Source of the DNA: Halothece sp. MAG
GTDB lineage: Bacteria; Cyanobacteriota; Cyanobacteriia; Cyanobacteriales; Rubidibacteraceae
Assembly: GCA_018610095.1 (NCBI GenBank)
Contig: JAHEOB010000177.1
Span: forward strand, 1 to 13,657
DNA length: 13,657 nucleotides
Direction of reading: 5' to 3'
Positions 1 through 5,275 of this stretch are shown here, piece by piece. A program made the translations under genes and the position numbers. The notes under the pieces are model-generated. The model was not told the origin of the DNA and ran no database searches. It was given only the letters and a program-made list of their open reading frames with translations. Each line of letters begins with the position of its first letter. Positions within the stretch are counted from its first letter, which is position 1.

Positions 1-288
1 CGCGTCAATCCGATAACGGGTTGGTTAGCCCGTCATTTGTTAAACTTTTCTGCTCCCTTTATTTCCCCAACCAATTTAGTGGTTCAAGAAGCAGTGGTTC
101 CAGAATTATTACAAGAAGAAGCCACCGTTTCCCGAGTAGTTGCCGAAGCAATGGCGTTATTAACTGATCCCCAAAAACGAGACACCATGCTGCAAGGCTA
201 TCAACGGATTCGCCAAGGGTTAGGAGAACCTGGTGTGCGCGATCGCGCTGCCCAAGAAATTCTTTCCATTGCGATGAGTTCTTGTTAG
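1..288 (+). CDS. lpxB: Lipid-A-disaccharide synthase, C-terminal end (5' truncated by window)
   Basis: The reading frame is open from base 1 and ends with TAG at 286-288, so this is the last 95 codons of a longer gene. The translation carries the cyanobacterial LpxB C-terminal pattern: an aromatic-rich stretch around SAPFISPTNLVV, then VVPELLQEEAT and a closing helix with GYQRIRQGLGEPGV followed by RAAQEIL. LpxB is a membrane-associated GT-B glycosyltransferase that joins UDP-2,3-diacylglucosamine and lipid X to make the lipid A disaccharide; the visible part belongs to the C-terminal nucleotide-sugar-binding half. The catalytic N-terminal half lies outside the window. A TTG at codon 13 could look like a start, but upstream codons are open and family-like, so it is internal. 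A terminator-like hairpin follows at 293-313. Assignment is from remembered family resemblance. Confidence 0.85.
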   Translation, partial: RVNPITGWLARHLLNFSAPFISPTNLVVQEAVVPELLQEEATVSRVVAEAMALLTDPQKRDTMLQGYQRIRQGLGEPGVRDRAAQEILSIAMSSC

Positions 289-292
289 GATC

Positions 293-313
293 AAGCATTT
301 GCTATGCTTTTTT
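293..313 (+). terminator. Rho-independent terminator after lpxB
   Basis: AAGCAT (293-298) and ATGCTT (304-309) form a 6-bp stem around a 5-base loop, and the T run at 308-313 follows directly. The stem is short and AT-rich, so termination may be partial, which would let lpxB transcripts read into ndhS. Confidence 0.5.
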
Positions 314-337
314 AAAGAAACTTGAAAGGAGAGTGCC

Positions 338-535
338 ATGATTCTTCCCGGAAGCAAAGTTAAGGTTACCAATATTGACGATACTTATTATCGCTTTGAA
401 GGGTTAGTGCAACGGATTACCGATGATAATGCTGCGGTTTTGTTTGAAGGGGGAAATTGGGACAAATTAGTCACTTTTAAGTTATCAGAATTGGAAGAAG
501 TGCAACCCCGCAAAAAAGGTCGCAAGAAAAAGTAA
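338..535 (+). CDS. ndhS: NAD(P)H-quinone oxidoreductase subunit S (NdhS)
   Basis: The 65-residue product matches cyanobacterial NdhS over its whole length: MILPGSKVKVTN, the DDTYYRFEGLVQR strand, FEGGNWDKLVTF and a lysine-rich tail. NdhS is a small SH3-like subunit on the stromal/cytoplasmic arm of the photosynthetic NDH-1 complex and helps dock reduced ferredoxin, so it acts in cyclic electron flow and respiration at the thylakoid membrane. The basic tail (RKKGRKKK at the C-terminus) would suit contact with acidic ferredoxin; that is inference. ATG at 338 is backed by a strong Shine-Dalgarno sequence (AAAGGAGAG, about 325-333). It leads a unit with the next two genes, with 8 bases before the following start. 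Subunit identification is confident; regulation is not visible. Confidence 0.9.
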   Translation: MILPGSKVKVTNIDDTYYRFEGLVQRITDDNAAVLFEGGNWDKLVTFKLSELEEVQPRKKGRKKK

Positions 536-543
536 CGGTTTAA

Positions 544-1206
544 ATGCAAATTCCTCTCCCGCAATTTGAAACCGAAGATCGTCATCCCAACCACTTTGCG
601 GAAGTCATTGAAACGTCAACAACTGAGTTTCTGGCACAATGTTTAGAGCCGGAAGACCTCTCTTTTCCAACCATGCCAGCTTTTGGCAGTTGGGTGAAAT
701 CCTATGATGAGGAAACAGGGAATACGGTCTTGGCAGTGGTTACCTATGTTACCACCAGTCCCATTGATTCGGTTCATCGCGCTCGTGCCCTAGGCCTTTC
801 GCTAGAGGATTTACGAGAGGAACAACCGCAAATTTTTGCGATGTTAAAAACGGAGTTTCGGGTAAGTATTCTGGGCTTTTTTAGTTCTCAACATTCCAAT
901 AATGGCAGTAAAGGTGGCGCATGCTATCAATATCTTCCCCCACGCCCGCCACAAATTCACCAAGGGGTTTATCACTGCCAAACCCAAGAAATTATTCAAT
1001 TTACCGAACAGTTTGACTTTTTGCGCACCCTGCTCGATGTTAAAACCGTTCCAGTGGATTCACTCATTGCTGCCGTTTTGCGGGAAATTTACCGACTGCG
1101 AAACGCGGATCGTCAGTGGTTAGTGCAGGCAGGTCGCAAACTCAGCACCCTCCTCAAAGATGATTATGATCGCTTGCGTTATATTCTGAGTCAAGTTCAC
1201 TTCTAA
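544..1206 (+). CDS. Conserved cyanobacterial protein, HAS-barrel-domain type, function unknown
   Basis: A 220-residue protein resembling a conserved cyanobacterial family usually named for a HAS-barrel, the small beta-barrel also found at the N-terminus of HerA-type ATPases. Residues 1-75 would be the barrel (note AEVIETSTTEFLAQC at 19-33, FGSWVKS at 47-53, and strands to VTYVTTSPID). Residues 79-105 hold RARALGLSLEDLREEQPQIF, and YQYLPPRPPQIHQGVY (128-143) is the most distinctive block. The end is helical and charged (LREIYRLRNADRQWLVQAGRKLSTLLKDDYDRLRYIL). There is no ATPase domain, Walker motif, signal peptide or membrane segment, so it is a stand-alone soluble protein. It starts 8 bases after ndhS and ends 8 bases before the DUF3067 gene, implying co-transcription. 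The family resemblance is good; the HAS-barrel label is from memory and no function is assigned. Confidence 0.75.
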   Translation: MQIPLPQFETEDRHPNHFAEVIETSTTEFLAQCLEPEDLSFPTMPAFGSWVKSYDEETGNTVLAVVTYVTTSPIDSVHRARALGLSLEDLREEQPQIFAMLKTEFRVSILGFFSSQHSNNGSKGGACYQYLPPRPPQIHQGVYHCQTQEIIQFTEQFDFLRTLLDVKTVPVDSLIAAVLREIYRLRNADRQWLVQAGRKLSTLLKDDYDRLRYILSQVHF

Positions 1207-1214
1207 CAAGAACG

Positions 1215-1532
1215 ATGACGGGACAAGAATTACAACAACTGATTGTGGCAAAATGGGGTTGTTCCTTTGATGTTCAGCTACGTCGGGTTCGCGATCGCGT
1301 TTTTTTACAAGTGATGTGGCGGTATCTGGAACAAGCCTCATTTCCCTTAACGGAAAGCGAGTATTTAGAACATCTGGATGCCGTTTCTACCTATCTTCAC
1401 GCGTGGGGCAGTACTGAGCAAGTTAAAGAATTTATTGCCAATACGAAAAAACGACCTCGCCTTGGTAAAGCCGTGAATATTCCCATTGAGCTTGGAGAAA
1501 GGGCTTCAGAATGGTTGATTGAAGATAATTAG
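1215..1532 (+). CDS. DUF3067 family protein
   Basis: This 105-residue soluble protein matches the DUF3067 family of cyanobacteria and plastid-bearing eukaryotes along its length: MTGQELQQLIVAKWG, the strand pair YDVQLRR-like/VFLQVMWRYLEQASFPL (here 18-45), EYLEHLDAVSTYLHAWG (50-65), then KKRPRLGKAVNIPIELGERASEW (78-100). No catalytic or metal-binding residues can be named and no membrane segment is present. It is the last gene of the ndhS unit, 8 bases after its neighbour, and has only a weak ribosome-binding site, which suits translational coupling. Because the family follows oxygenic phototrophs and here sits with ndhS, a role connected with photosynthetic electron transport is plausible but unproven. 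A 1291-1298 HIP1 site lies inside the gene and encodes part of RVRDRVF. Confidence 0.85.
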   Translation: MTGQELQQLIVAKWGCSFDVQLRRVRDRVFLQVMWRYLEQASFPLTESEYLEHLDAVSTYLHAWGSTEQVKEFIANTKKRPRLGKAVNIPIELGERASEWLIEDN

Positions 1533-1594
1533 ATCACACCCGGGTTGAAACAGTAAACTAATCATAATAGGTGTATCAATTGGGATGAGCAAGA

Positions 1595-2644
1595 ATGCCA
1601 ATTAAGCGACGTTCCTTTCTCAGGGCTGGATCAATTACAGCCGCGATCGCAGCCACTGGCTTAAAAACCAATCAAGTGAGTGCTGCCCCCAAAGGAGAAT
1701 TAAATCTCTATTCCTCTCGACATTACGATACCGATGAACTTCTTTATCAAAACTTTAGCGAGTTAACTGGCATTAAAATTAATCGCTTAAAGGGAGATGC
1801 CGATGAATTAATTTCTCGGATTCAAAATGAAGGGCGGAATAGCCCGGCGGATCTGTTATTAACCGTTGATGCCGCAAGATTATGGCGTGCCGAACAAGCA
1901 GGAATTTTTGCCCCTGTCACCTCTGAAGTGTTAGAAGAAAATATTCCTGACAATCTCCGTCATCCAGAGGGGCTGTGGTTTAGTTTAACCAAACGGGCAA
2001 GGGTCATTATGTACAATAACCGTCAAATTGACCCTTCACAATTATCCACCTATGAAGATTTAGCCTCTCCCAAGTGGCGCGATCGCGTTGTCGTCCGTTC
2101 TTCAAATAATGTTTATAACCAATCATTAGTCGCTTCCCTCATTGCCAATCTTGGAGAAGAGGCAACGGAAAAGTGGTGTCGTGGCATTGTCAACAATATG
2201 GCACGCCCCCCTCAGGGGGGAGATATGGATCAAATTAAAGCGGTTGCTTCTGGCTTAGCCGATGTTACCCTTGCTAATACTTACTATTTAGCACGATTTG
2301 CCCCCGATCGTTCCGCTAGCAACCCAGCAATTTTTAATCGCATTGGTGTCTTTTTCCCCAATCAAGACGGGCGTGGTGCCCACGTTAATGTCAGTGGAGC
2401 AGGTATCGTGAAAACTGCCCCCAATCGAGCCAATGCCATTCGCTTTTTAGAATATTTAGTGAGTCCCCCTGCCCAAGCCATTTTTGCCCAAGGCAACAGT
2501 GAATACCCAGTGGTTTCCAATGTTCCTCTTGATCCTGTTATTGCAAGATTTGGTGACTTTACTGAAGATCGCGTCAATGTGGCACAATTAGGTGAAAATA
2601 ACCCACTTGCGGTAAAAATTATGGATCGCGCTGGGTGGCGGTGA
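1595..2644 (+). CDS. futA: FutA-type ferric-iron ABC transporter substrate-binding protein
   Basis: The 349-residue product is a class of periplasmic Fe(III)-binding protein (FutA/IdiA type, transferrin-like fold). A twin-arginine signal is visible: KRRSFLRAG at 4-12, a hydrophobic segment, and an AxA-type cleavage site near residue 30 (QVSA-AP). The iron ligands of this family can be placed: SSRHYDT with H43-Y44, Y174 in NVYNQSL, and the Y230-Y231 pair in NTYYLARF. Other family blocks include DELISRIQNEG, SPADLLLTVDAARLWRAE, FTKRARVIMYN-like (130-141) and NVSGAGIVKTAPN (265-277). It delivers ferric iron to an ABC permease/ATPase pair (FutB/FutC), neither of which lies next to it. The upstream gap is only 62 bases and I could not identify a convincing Fur box. 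Length and start agree with the family. FutA1 versus FutA2/IdiA subtype is not resolved. Confidence 0.9.
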   Translation: MPIKRRSFLRAGSITAAIAATGLKTNQVSAAPKGELNLYSSRHYDTDELLYQNFSELTGIKINRLKGDADELISRIQNEGRNSPADLLLTVDAARLWRAEQAGIFAPVTSEVLEENIPDNLRHPEGLWFSLTKRARVIMYNNRQIDPSQLSTYEDLASPKWRDRVVVRSSNNVYNQSLVASLIANLGEEATEKWCRGIVNNMARPPQGGDMDQIKAVASGLADVTLANTYYLARFAPDRSASNPAIFNRIGVFFPNQDGRGAHVNVSGAGIVKTAPNRANAIRFLEYLVSPPAQAIFAQGNSEYPVVSNVPLDPVIARFGDFTEDRVNVAQLGENNPLAVKIMDRAGWR

Positions 2645-2657
2645 CATCCTTATTTAG

Positions 2658-2700
2658 ATCAATTGATTAGTAAAAATTAATTTTTACTAAAAAAATTGAT
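2658..2700 (+). terminator. Nested AT-rich palindrome downstream of futA, probable terminator
   Basis: TTAGTAAAAATT (2667-2678) is followed at once by its exact reverse complement AATTTTTACTAA (2679-2690), a 24-base perfect palindrome. An outer pair, ATCAATT (2658-2664) with AATTGAT (2694-2700), extends the fold. It begins 13 bases after the futA stop codon. A transcription terminator or mRNA 3'-end stabiliser is the simplest reading, though the stem has almost no G-C pairs and its symmetry would also fit a dimeric DNA-binding protein. Confidence 0.4.
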
Positions 2701-2797
2701 AAAACGCTATTGCTATGTTAATTTTATAAAATTTTCATTTAGAAACAAAATTATGTGATCAACCTGAAAATATTAATCAGTTAATTAATCAAATATA

Positions 2798-2830
2798 CAA
2801 AGAAGAGGTGGGCTAATTTAACCCACCCGG
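2798..2830 (-). terminator. Terminator of the rplJ-rplL operon
   Basis: On the minus strand GGTGGG (2827-2822) pairs with CCCACC (2812-2807) around a 9-base AT-rich loop, with a further G-C pair possible on the outside, and the transcript then runs into a pyrimidine-rich TCTTCTTT stretch (2806-2799). It sits 25-50 bases after the rplL stop codon. A broken T tract makes it a moderate rather than textbook terminator. Confidence 0.6.
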
Positions 2831-2854
2831 AATCAACTAGAATTTAAGTAGAAA

Positions 2855-3262
2855 CTATTTCAAACTAACTTTGGCTCCCGAGTCTTCTAGTTGTTTCTTC
2901 ATATCTTCTGCATCTTCCTTGCTAACCCCTTCTTTAAGCGATTTGGGGGTTTCTTCCACTAAACCTTTTGCTTCTTTCAAGCCCAAGCCAGTGATGCCAC
3001 GAACGACTTTGAGAACTGCAATTTTCTTATCATCGGGTACTTCATCTAGTACTACCTCAAATTCCGTTTGTTCTTCTTGAGCTGCTTCTTCCTCACCGGC
3101 TGGTGCAGCAGCACCACCGCCAGCAGGCATCATCATTGCACCACCAGCAGGGGCAGATGCATCAACATCAAATGCCTCTTCAATTTGTTTCACTAATTCT
3201 GAAGCCTCTAATAAGGATAGTGACTTTAACTCTTCCAGAATTTGATCTGTTTTTTCAGACAT
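2855..3262 (-). CDS. rplL: 50S ribosomal protein L7/L12
   Basis: The 135-residue product is L12, the multicopy stalk protein that recruits and stimulates translational GTPases. Residues 1-32 form the helical dimerisation and L10-binding domain (LEELKSLSLLEASELVKQIEEAF). Residues 35-65 are an unusually methionine- and glycine-containing hinge (ASAPAGGAMMMPAGGG, then an acidic EEEAAQEEQ run). Residues 66-135 are the globular factor-binding domain, with DKKIAVLKVVRGITGLGLKEAKGLVE (78-103) and EDSGAKVSLK at the end. It is a little longer than the roughly 120-residue E. coli protein, mostly in the hinge. The ATG has a clear Shine-Dalgarno GGAG eight or so bases upstream. It follows rplJ by 43 bases and should share its leader-controlled transcript. 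The acidic hinge addition is typical of cyanobacteria by recollection. Confidence 0.97.
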   Translation of the reverse strand: MSEKTDQILEELKSLSLLEASELVKQIEEAFDVDASAPAGGAMMMPAGGGAAAPAGEEEAAQEEQTEFEVVLDEVPDDKKIAVLKVVRGITGLGLKEAKGLVEETPKSLKEGVSKEDAEDMKKQLEDSGAKVSLK

Positions 3263-3305
3263 GAGAATTACTCCTATAATGAATGGTTAATGAGTCAATA
3301 ACAGC

Positions 3306-3875
3306 TTAAGCTGCGTCTTGGTTTTCTTGTTCGGATACTGCTTTGATGGCTCGTGCCAAAGAGGAAGGTACTTCTTTGACACCAGTTCCCATTTTGGTGG
3401 GAACAGCATTGAGACCCGCTGCAATTTTGGTCGTATTGGCATTGAGTGCCCAAGCAAGCCGTGCCATGAGTTCTTCTCTGGTGGGAAGCTCAGTGAGAGC
3501 ATCAACTTGCTCTTTACTTAATACCTGACCCTCCATGACGCCACCGCGTACTTCGGTTTTATTGGTGGCTTTGGAGAAATCTTTATAGGCTTTAACGGCA
3601 TTGGCAAAGTCATCTTTGACAAATAAAAATGCCGATGTACCTTCTAAAAAATCTTGCAGGGGCTGCCAATTTTCATCCCCATCAACGGCAAGGCGCATCA
3701 GGGTGTTTTTCGCCACTTTACAAGTGGTTCCTGTGTCATGCAGTCGAGCGCGTAAATCGCTAATTTCGGCGACGGATAACCCTTTATAGTCAATCACAAC
3801 AGTGAGTTGTGATTCACTTAAAAGTTCTTTTAATTCCGCCACAACTTGTTTTTTATTTTCAAATGTTCTACCCAA
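3306..3875 (-). CDS. rplJ: 50S ribosomal protein L10 (TTG start)
   Basis: L10 anchors L12 dimers to the 23S rRNA at the base of the stalk. I place the start at TTG (3875-3873), giving 189 residues beginning MGRTFENKKQVVAELKELL, exactly where family members begin. A GTG at 3887-3885 would add four residues, but it overlaps the AGGAGG Shine-Dalgarno sequence (3892-3887), so it cannot be the start served by that site; the TTG lies 11 bases beyond it. Family blocks are VVIDYKGLSVAEISDLRARLH, KVAKNTLMRLAV and the GGVMEGQVLSKEQVDALTELPTREEL region; the C-terminal part carries the L12-binding helix. Upstream lies an L10 leader with an attenuator, so transcription into rplJ-rplL is probably controlled by L10 or the L10-L12 complex. 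A weak start codon behind a strong Shine-Dalgarno could add translational control. Confidence 0.95.
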   Translation of the reverse strand: MGRTFENKKQVVAELKELLSESQLTVVIDYKGLSVAEISDLRARLHDTGTTCKVAKNTLMRLAVDGDENWQPLQDFLEGTSAFLFVKDDFANAVKAYKDFSKATNKTEVRGGVMEGQVLSKEQVDALTELPTREELMARLAWALNANTTKIAAGLNAVPTKMGTGVKEVPSSLARAIKAVSEQENQDAA

Positions 3876-3892
3876 ACGCGCTTGCACCTCCT

Positions 3893-4060
3893 AGTTTTCG
3901 TTAGTTTCCCCTCTCATCAAAAAAACCTCGGTTTTTAATCCGAGGCTTGATGACCCTCCCACCCAACCGCCCATCGTTTTGGGCTATGAGGGGAATTTTT
4001 GGGATCAGCCTCGGCAGGAAATTAAGCAATATGCTCCTGCTGTCTTTGGCTACAATCATT
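3893..4060 (-). promoter_or_regulatory. L10 leader RNA controlling rplJ-rplL
   Basis: The 197 bases between rplA and rplJ have the hallmark of the ribosomal protein L10 leader: on the minus strand, AAGACAGCAGGAGC (about 4046-4033), a variable stretch, then TTTCCTGCCGAGGC (4021-4008 region). GCAGGA (4040-4035) and TCCTGC (4019-4014) pair to make the conserved L10-binding stem. The motif CCGAGGCTGAT (4014-4004) is nearly complementary to ATCAAGCCTCGG (3951-3940), the 5' arm of the downstream terminator, with one bulged base, so an antiterminator can form. In B. subtilis the L10-L12 complex regulates rplJL by attenuation at a related leader; the same scheme here is inference from pairing. Confidence 0.8.
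3916..3951 (-). terminator. Attenuator (intrinsic terminator) in the rplJ leader
   Basis: On the minus strand GCCTCGG (3946-3940) is followed by an 8-base A/T loop, CCGAGG (3931-3926) and seven T residues (3925-3919): a textbook intrinsic terminator placed about 40 bases before the rplJ start. Additional A-T pairs between ATCAA-type flanks (3951-3947 with 3920-3916) can extend the stem. It lies inside the leader, not after a gene, so it must be an attenuator with regulated read-through. Confidence 0.85.
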
Positions 4061-4074
4061 TAGTTATTAGTGGT

Positions 4075-4096
4075 ATTATACTGCTTCTGGCAGTTT
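4075..4096 (-). promoter_or_regulatory. Possible internal promoter -10 element for rplJ-rplL
   Basis: A perfect TATAAT occurs on the minus strand at 4080-4075, overlapping the rplA stop codon. A start about 8 bases downstream would give a transcript beginning just before the L10 leader. No good -35 hexamer lies 16-18 bases upstream, so this is a weak call. Confidence 0.25.
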
Positions 4097-4792
4097 GTAA
4101 TCTCGCAATGCTGCTACATCAACCTCGATGGAAGGGCCCATACTCGCAGAAACATGAAGAGTTCGCCAGTATCTCCCTTTTGCCCCTGAAGGACGATCGC
4201 GATCAATGGTTTCTTGTAAAGCCTTAAGATTAACTAATAAATCTTGTTCGGAAAAAGATTCCTTACCAAACATAACATGGACGATGCCAGTGCGATCAGC
4301 CCGAAATTCTTGTTTCCCTGCCTTAAACTCTTGAATGGCAGATTCTAGCTCGTTTGTAACGGTTCCTCCTTTGGGAGAAGGCATCATCCCTTTGGGGCCT
4401 AAAATACGTCCTAGTTTGGCAACTTGGGGCATCATATCGGGAGTGGCAATGACCACATCGAAATCCATGCGCCCATTTTGGATTTCTTGAATTAGTTCGT
4501 CTGAACCAACCACGTCTGCTCCAGCATCGGTTGCTTCATTCACTTTCTCACCCCGAGTAATCACAGCAATCTGGACAGTTTGCCCTGTTCCTTTGGGGAA
4601 GGTCACTGTCGTTCGCAATTGTTGGTCCGTATATTTGGGATTAAGCCCTAAACGGATATGCGCTTCTGCGGTTTCTTCAAAATTAGCCGTTGCCGTTTCC
4701 TTGAGTAGAGAAAGGGCTTGTTGGGGTTCATAGGGGCGATCTTCAACTTGTTCCAGTAACCCCTGCATCCGACGAGATGGTTTTTTTGGCAT
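4076..4792 (-). CDS. rplA: 50S ribosomal protein L1
   Basis: The 238-residue product is L1, the mobile arm protein beside the ribosomal E site and a known translational repressor of its own operon. Recognisable blocks are EAHIRLGLNPKYTDQQLRTTVTFPKGTG (43-70), the VAVITRGEK-like strand, and LGRILGPKGMMPSPKGGTV (127-145), followed by KAGKQEFRADRTGIVHVMFGK and the GRYWRTLHVSASMGPSIEVD ending. Length is normal for cyanobacteria. ATG at 4792 follows an AAGGAG Shine-Dalgarno sequence. It is 55 bases downstream of rplK, and a hairpin in that gap resembles an L1 target. The stop codon is immediately followed by the rplJ leader. Confidence 0.97.
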   Translation of the reverse strand: MPKKPSRRMQGLLEQVEDRPYEPQQALSLLKETATANFEETAEAHIRLGLNPKYTDQQLRTTVTFPKGTGQTVQIAVITRGEKVNEATDAGADVVGSDELIQEIQNGRMDFDVVIATPDMMPQVAKLGRILGPKGMMPSPKGGTVTNELESAIQEFKAGKQEFRADRTGIVHVMFGKESFSEQDLLVNLKALQETIDRDRPSGAKGRYWRTLHVSASMGPSIEVDVAALRDYKLPEAV

Positions 4793-4804
4793 TTGATTCT
4801 CCTT

Positions 4805-4832
4805 GGGTCTGACGAAGTTTGGACTTCTCCCC
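4805..4832 (-). promoter_or_regulatory. Hairpin between rplK and rplA, candidate L1-binding operator
   Basis: On the minus strand GGGGA precedes a perfect 5-bp stem GAAGT-CCAA-ACTTC, then GTCAGA and CCC. The outer GGG/CCC pairs enclose a strongly asymmetric internal loop (one base against six). L1 represses its operon by binding an mRNA copy of its 23S site, which also has two short helices around an asymmetric loop. The hairpin ends a few bases before the rplA Shine-Dalgarno sequence. The L1 link is inference. Confidence 0.4.
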
Positions 4833-4847
4833 GATTGACGTTACAAT

Positions 4848-5273
4848 TTAATCTTTGAGCGTAATGCCCATATTTTGGGCTGTACCTTCAACAATTTTCA
4901 TAGCTGCCTCCATATTATCGGTATTGAGGTCAGGCATTTTGGTTTCAGCAATTTCCCGCAATTGATCTCGGGTGATCGCGCCCACTTTCTGTCGATTCGG
5001 TTCACTCGATCCTTTTTCAATCCCTGCCGCTTTCTTTAGAAGAACGGAAGCAGGAGGCGTTTTGAGAACAAACGTGAAGCTGCGATCTTCATAAACCGAG
5101 ATTTCTACGGGAACGATCATCCCTGCTTGATCGGCTGTTCTGGCGTTGTATTCTTTACAAAACGCCATAATATTAACCCCATGTTGACCCAGTGCCGGTC
5201 CCACTGGGGGCGCGGGGTTCGCTTTTCCAGCCGGAAGGGCTAATTTAATAAGCGCGACAACTTTCTTTGCCAT
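4848..5273 (-). CDS. rplK: 50S ribosomal protein L11
   Basis: The 141-residue product is L11, which with 23S rRNA helices 43-44 forms the GTPase-associated centre and contacts elongation and release factors. It carries the canonical start MAKKVVALIKLALPAGKANPAPPVG-like segment (proline-rich 20-29), the NIMAFCKEYNARTADQAG block (34-51), the inter-domain TFVLKTPPASVLLKKAAG (67-84), and the RNA-binding C-terminal domain ending with TAQNMGITL. Length is standard. It begins two bases after the nusG stop codon, so translation is probably coupled; AAGG just upstream of the start lies within the end of nusG. Confidence 0.97.
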   Translation of the reverse strand: MAKKVVALIKLALPAGKANPAPPVGPALGQHGVNIMAFCKEYNARTADQAGMIVPVEISVYEDRSFTFVLKTPPASVLLKKAAGIEKGSSEPNRQKVGAITRDQLREIAETKMPDLNTDNMEAAMKIVEGTAQNMGITLKD

Positions 5274-5275
5274 TG

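Larger units (their letters stand above)
2645..2854. other. AT-rich spacer between convergent futA and rplL
   Basis: No complete gene is seen in these 210 bases. They hold the futA palindrome, the rplL terminator and, between them, a short plus-strand open frame without a start codon (2730-2816, reading ...LCDQPENINQLINQIYKEEVG-stop). That frame looks protein-like and could be a gene remnant, but 27 codons is short enough to be chance. Confidence 0.5.

Noticed and set aside
59..298. Minus-strand 79-codon frame opposite lpxB
   Set aside because: It is fully antisense to the conserved LpxB C-terminus, and its sequence shows no independent family features.
1533..1594. Fur box upstream of futA
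   Set aside because: The AT-rich stretch AAACTAATCATAATAG has partial likeness to the Fur consensus, but too few positions match to call it.
3876..3887. GTG start of rplJ four codons upstream
   Set aside because: It overlaps the only Shine-Dalgarno sequence, and L10 proteins begin at the following MGRT-type position.
3979..4227. An 82-codon plus-strand frame opposite the L10 leader and rplA end, with a hydrophobic middle that resembles a membrane segment
   Set aside because: Two thirds of it is antisense to rplA codons or to the structured L10 leader, it lacks a ribosome-binding site, and no family resemblance was recognised.
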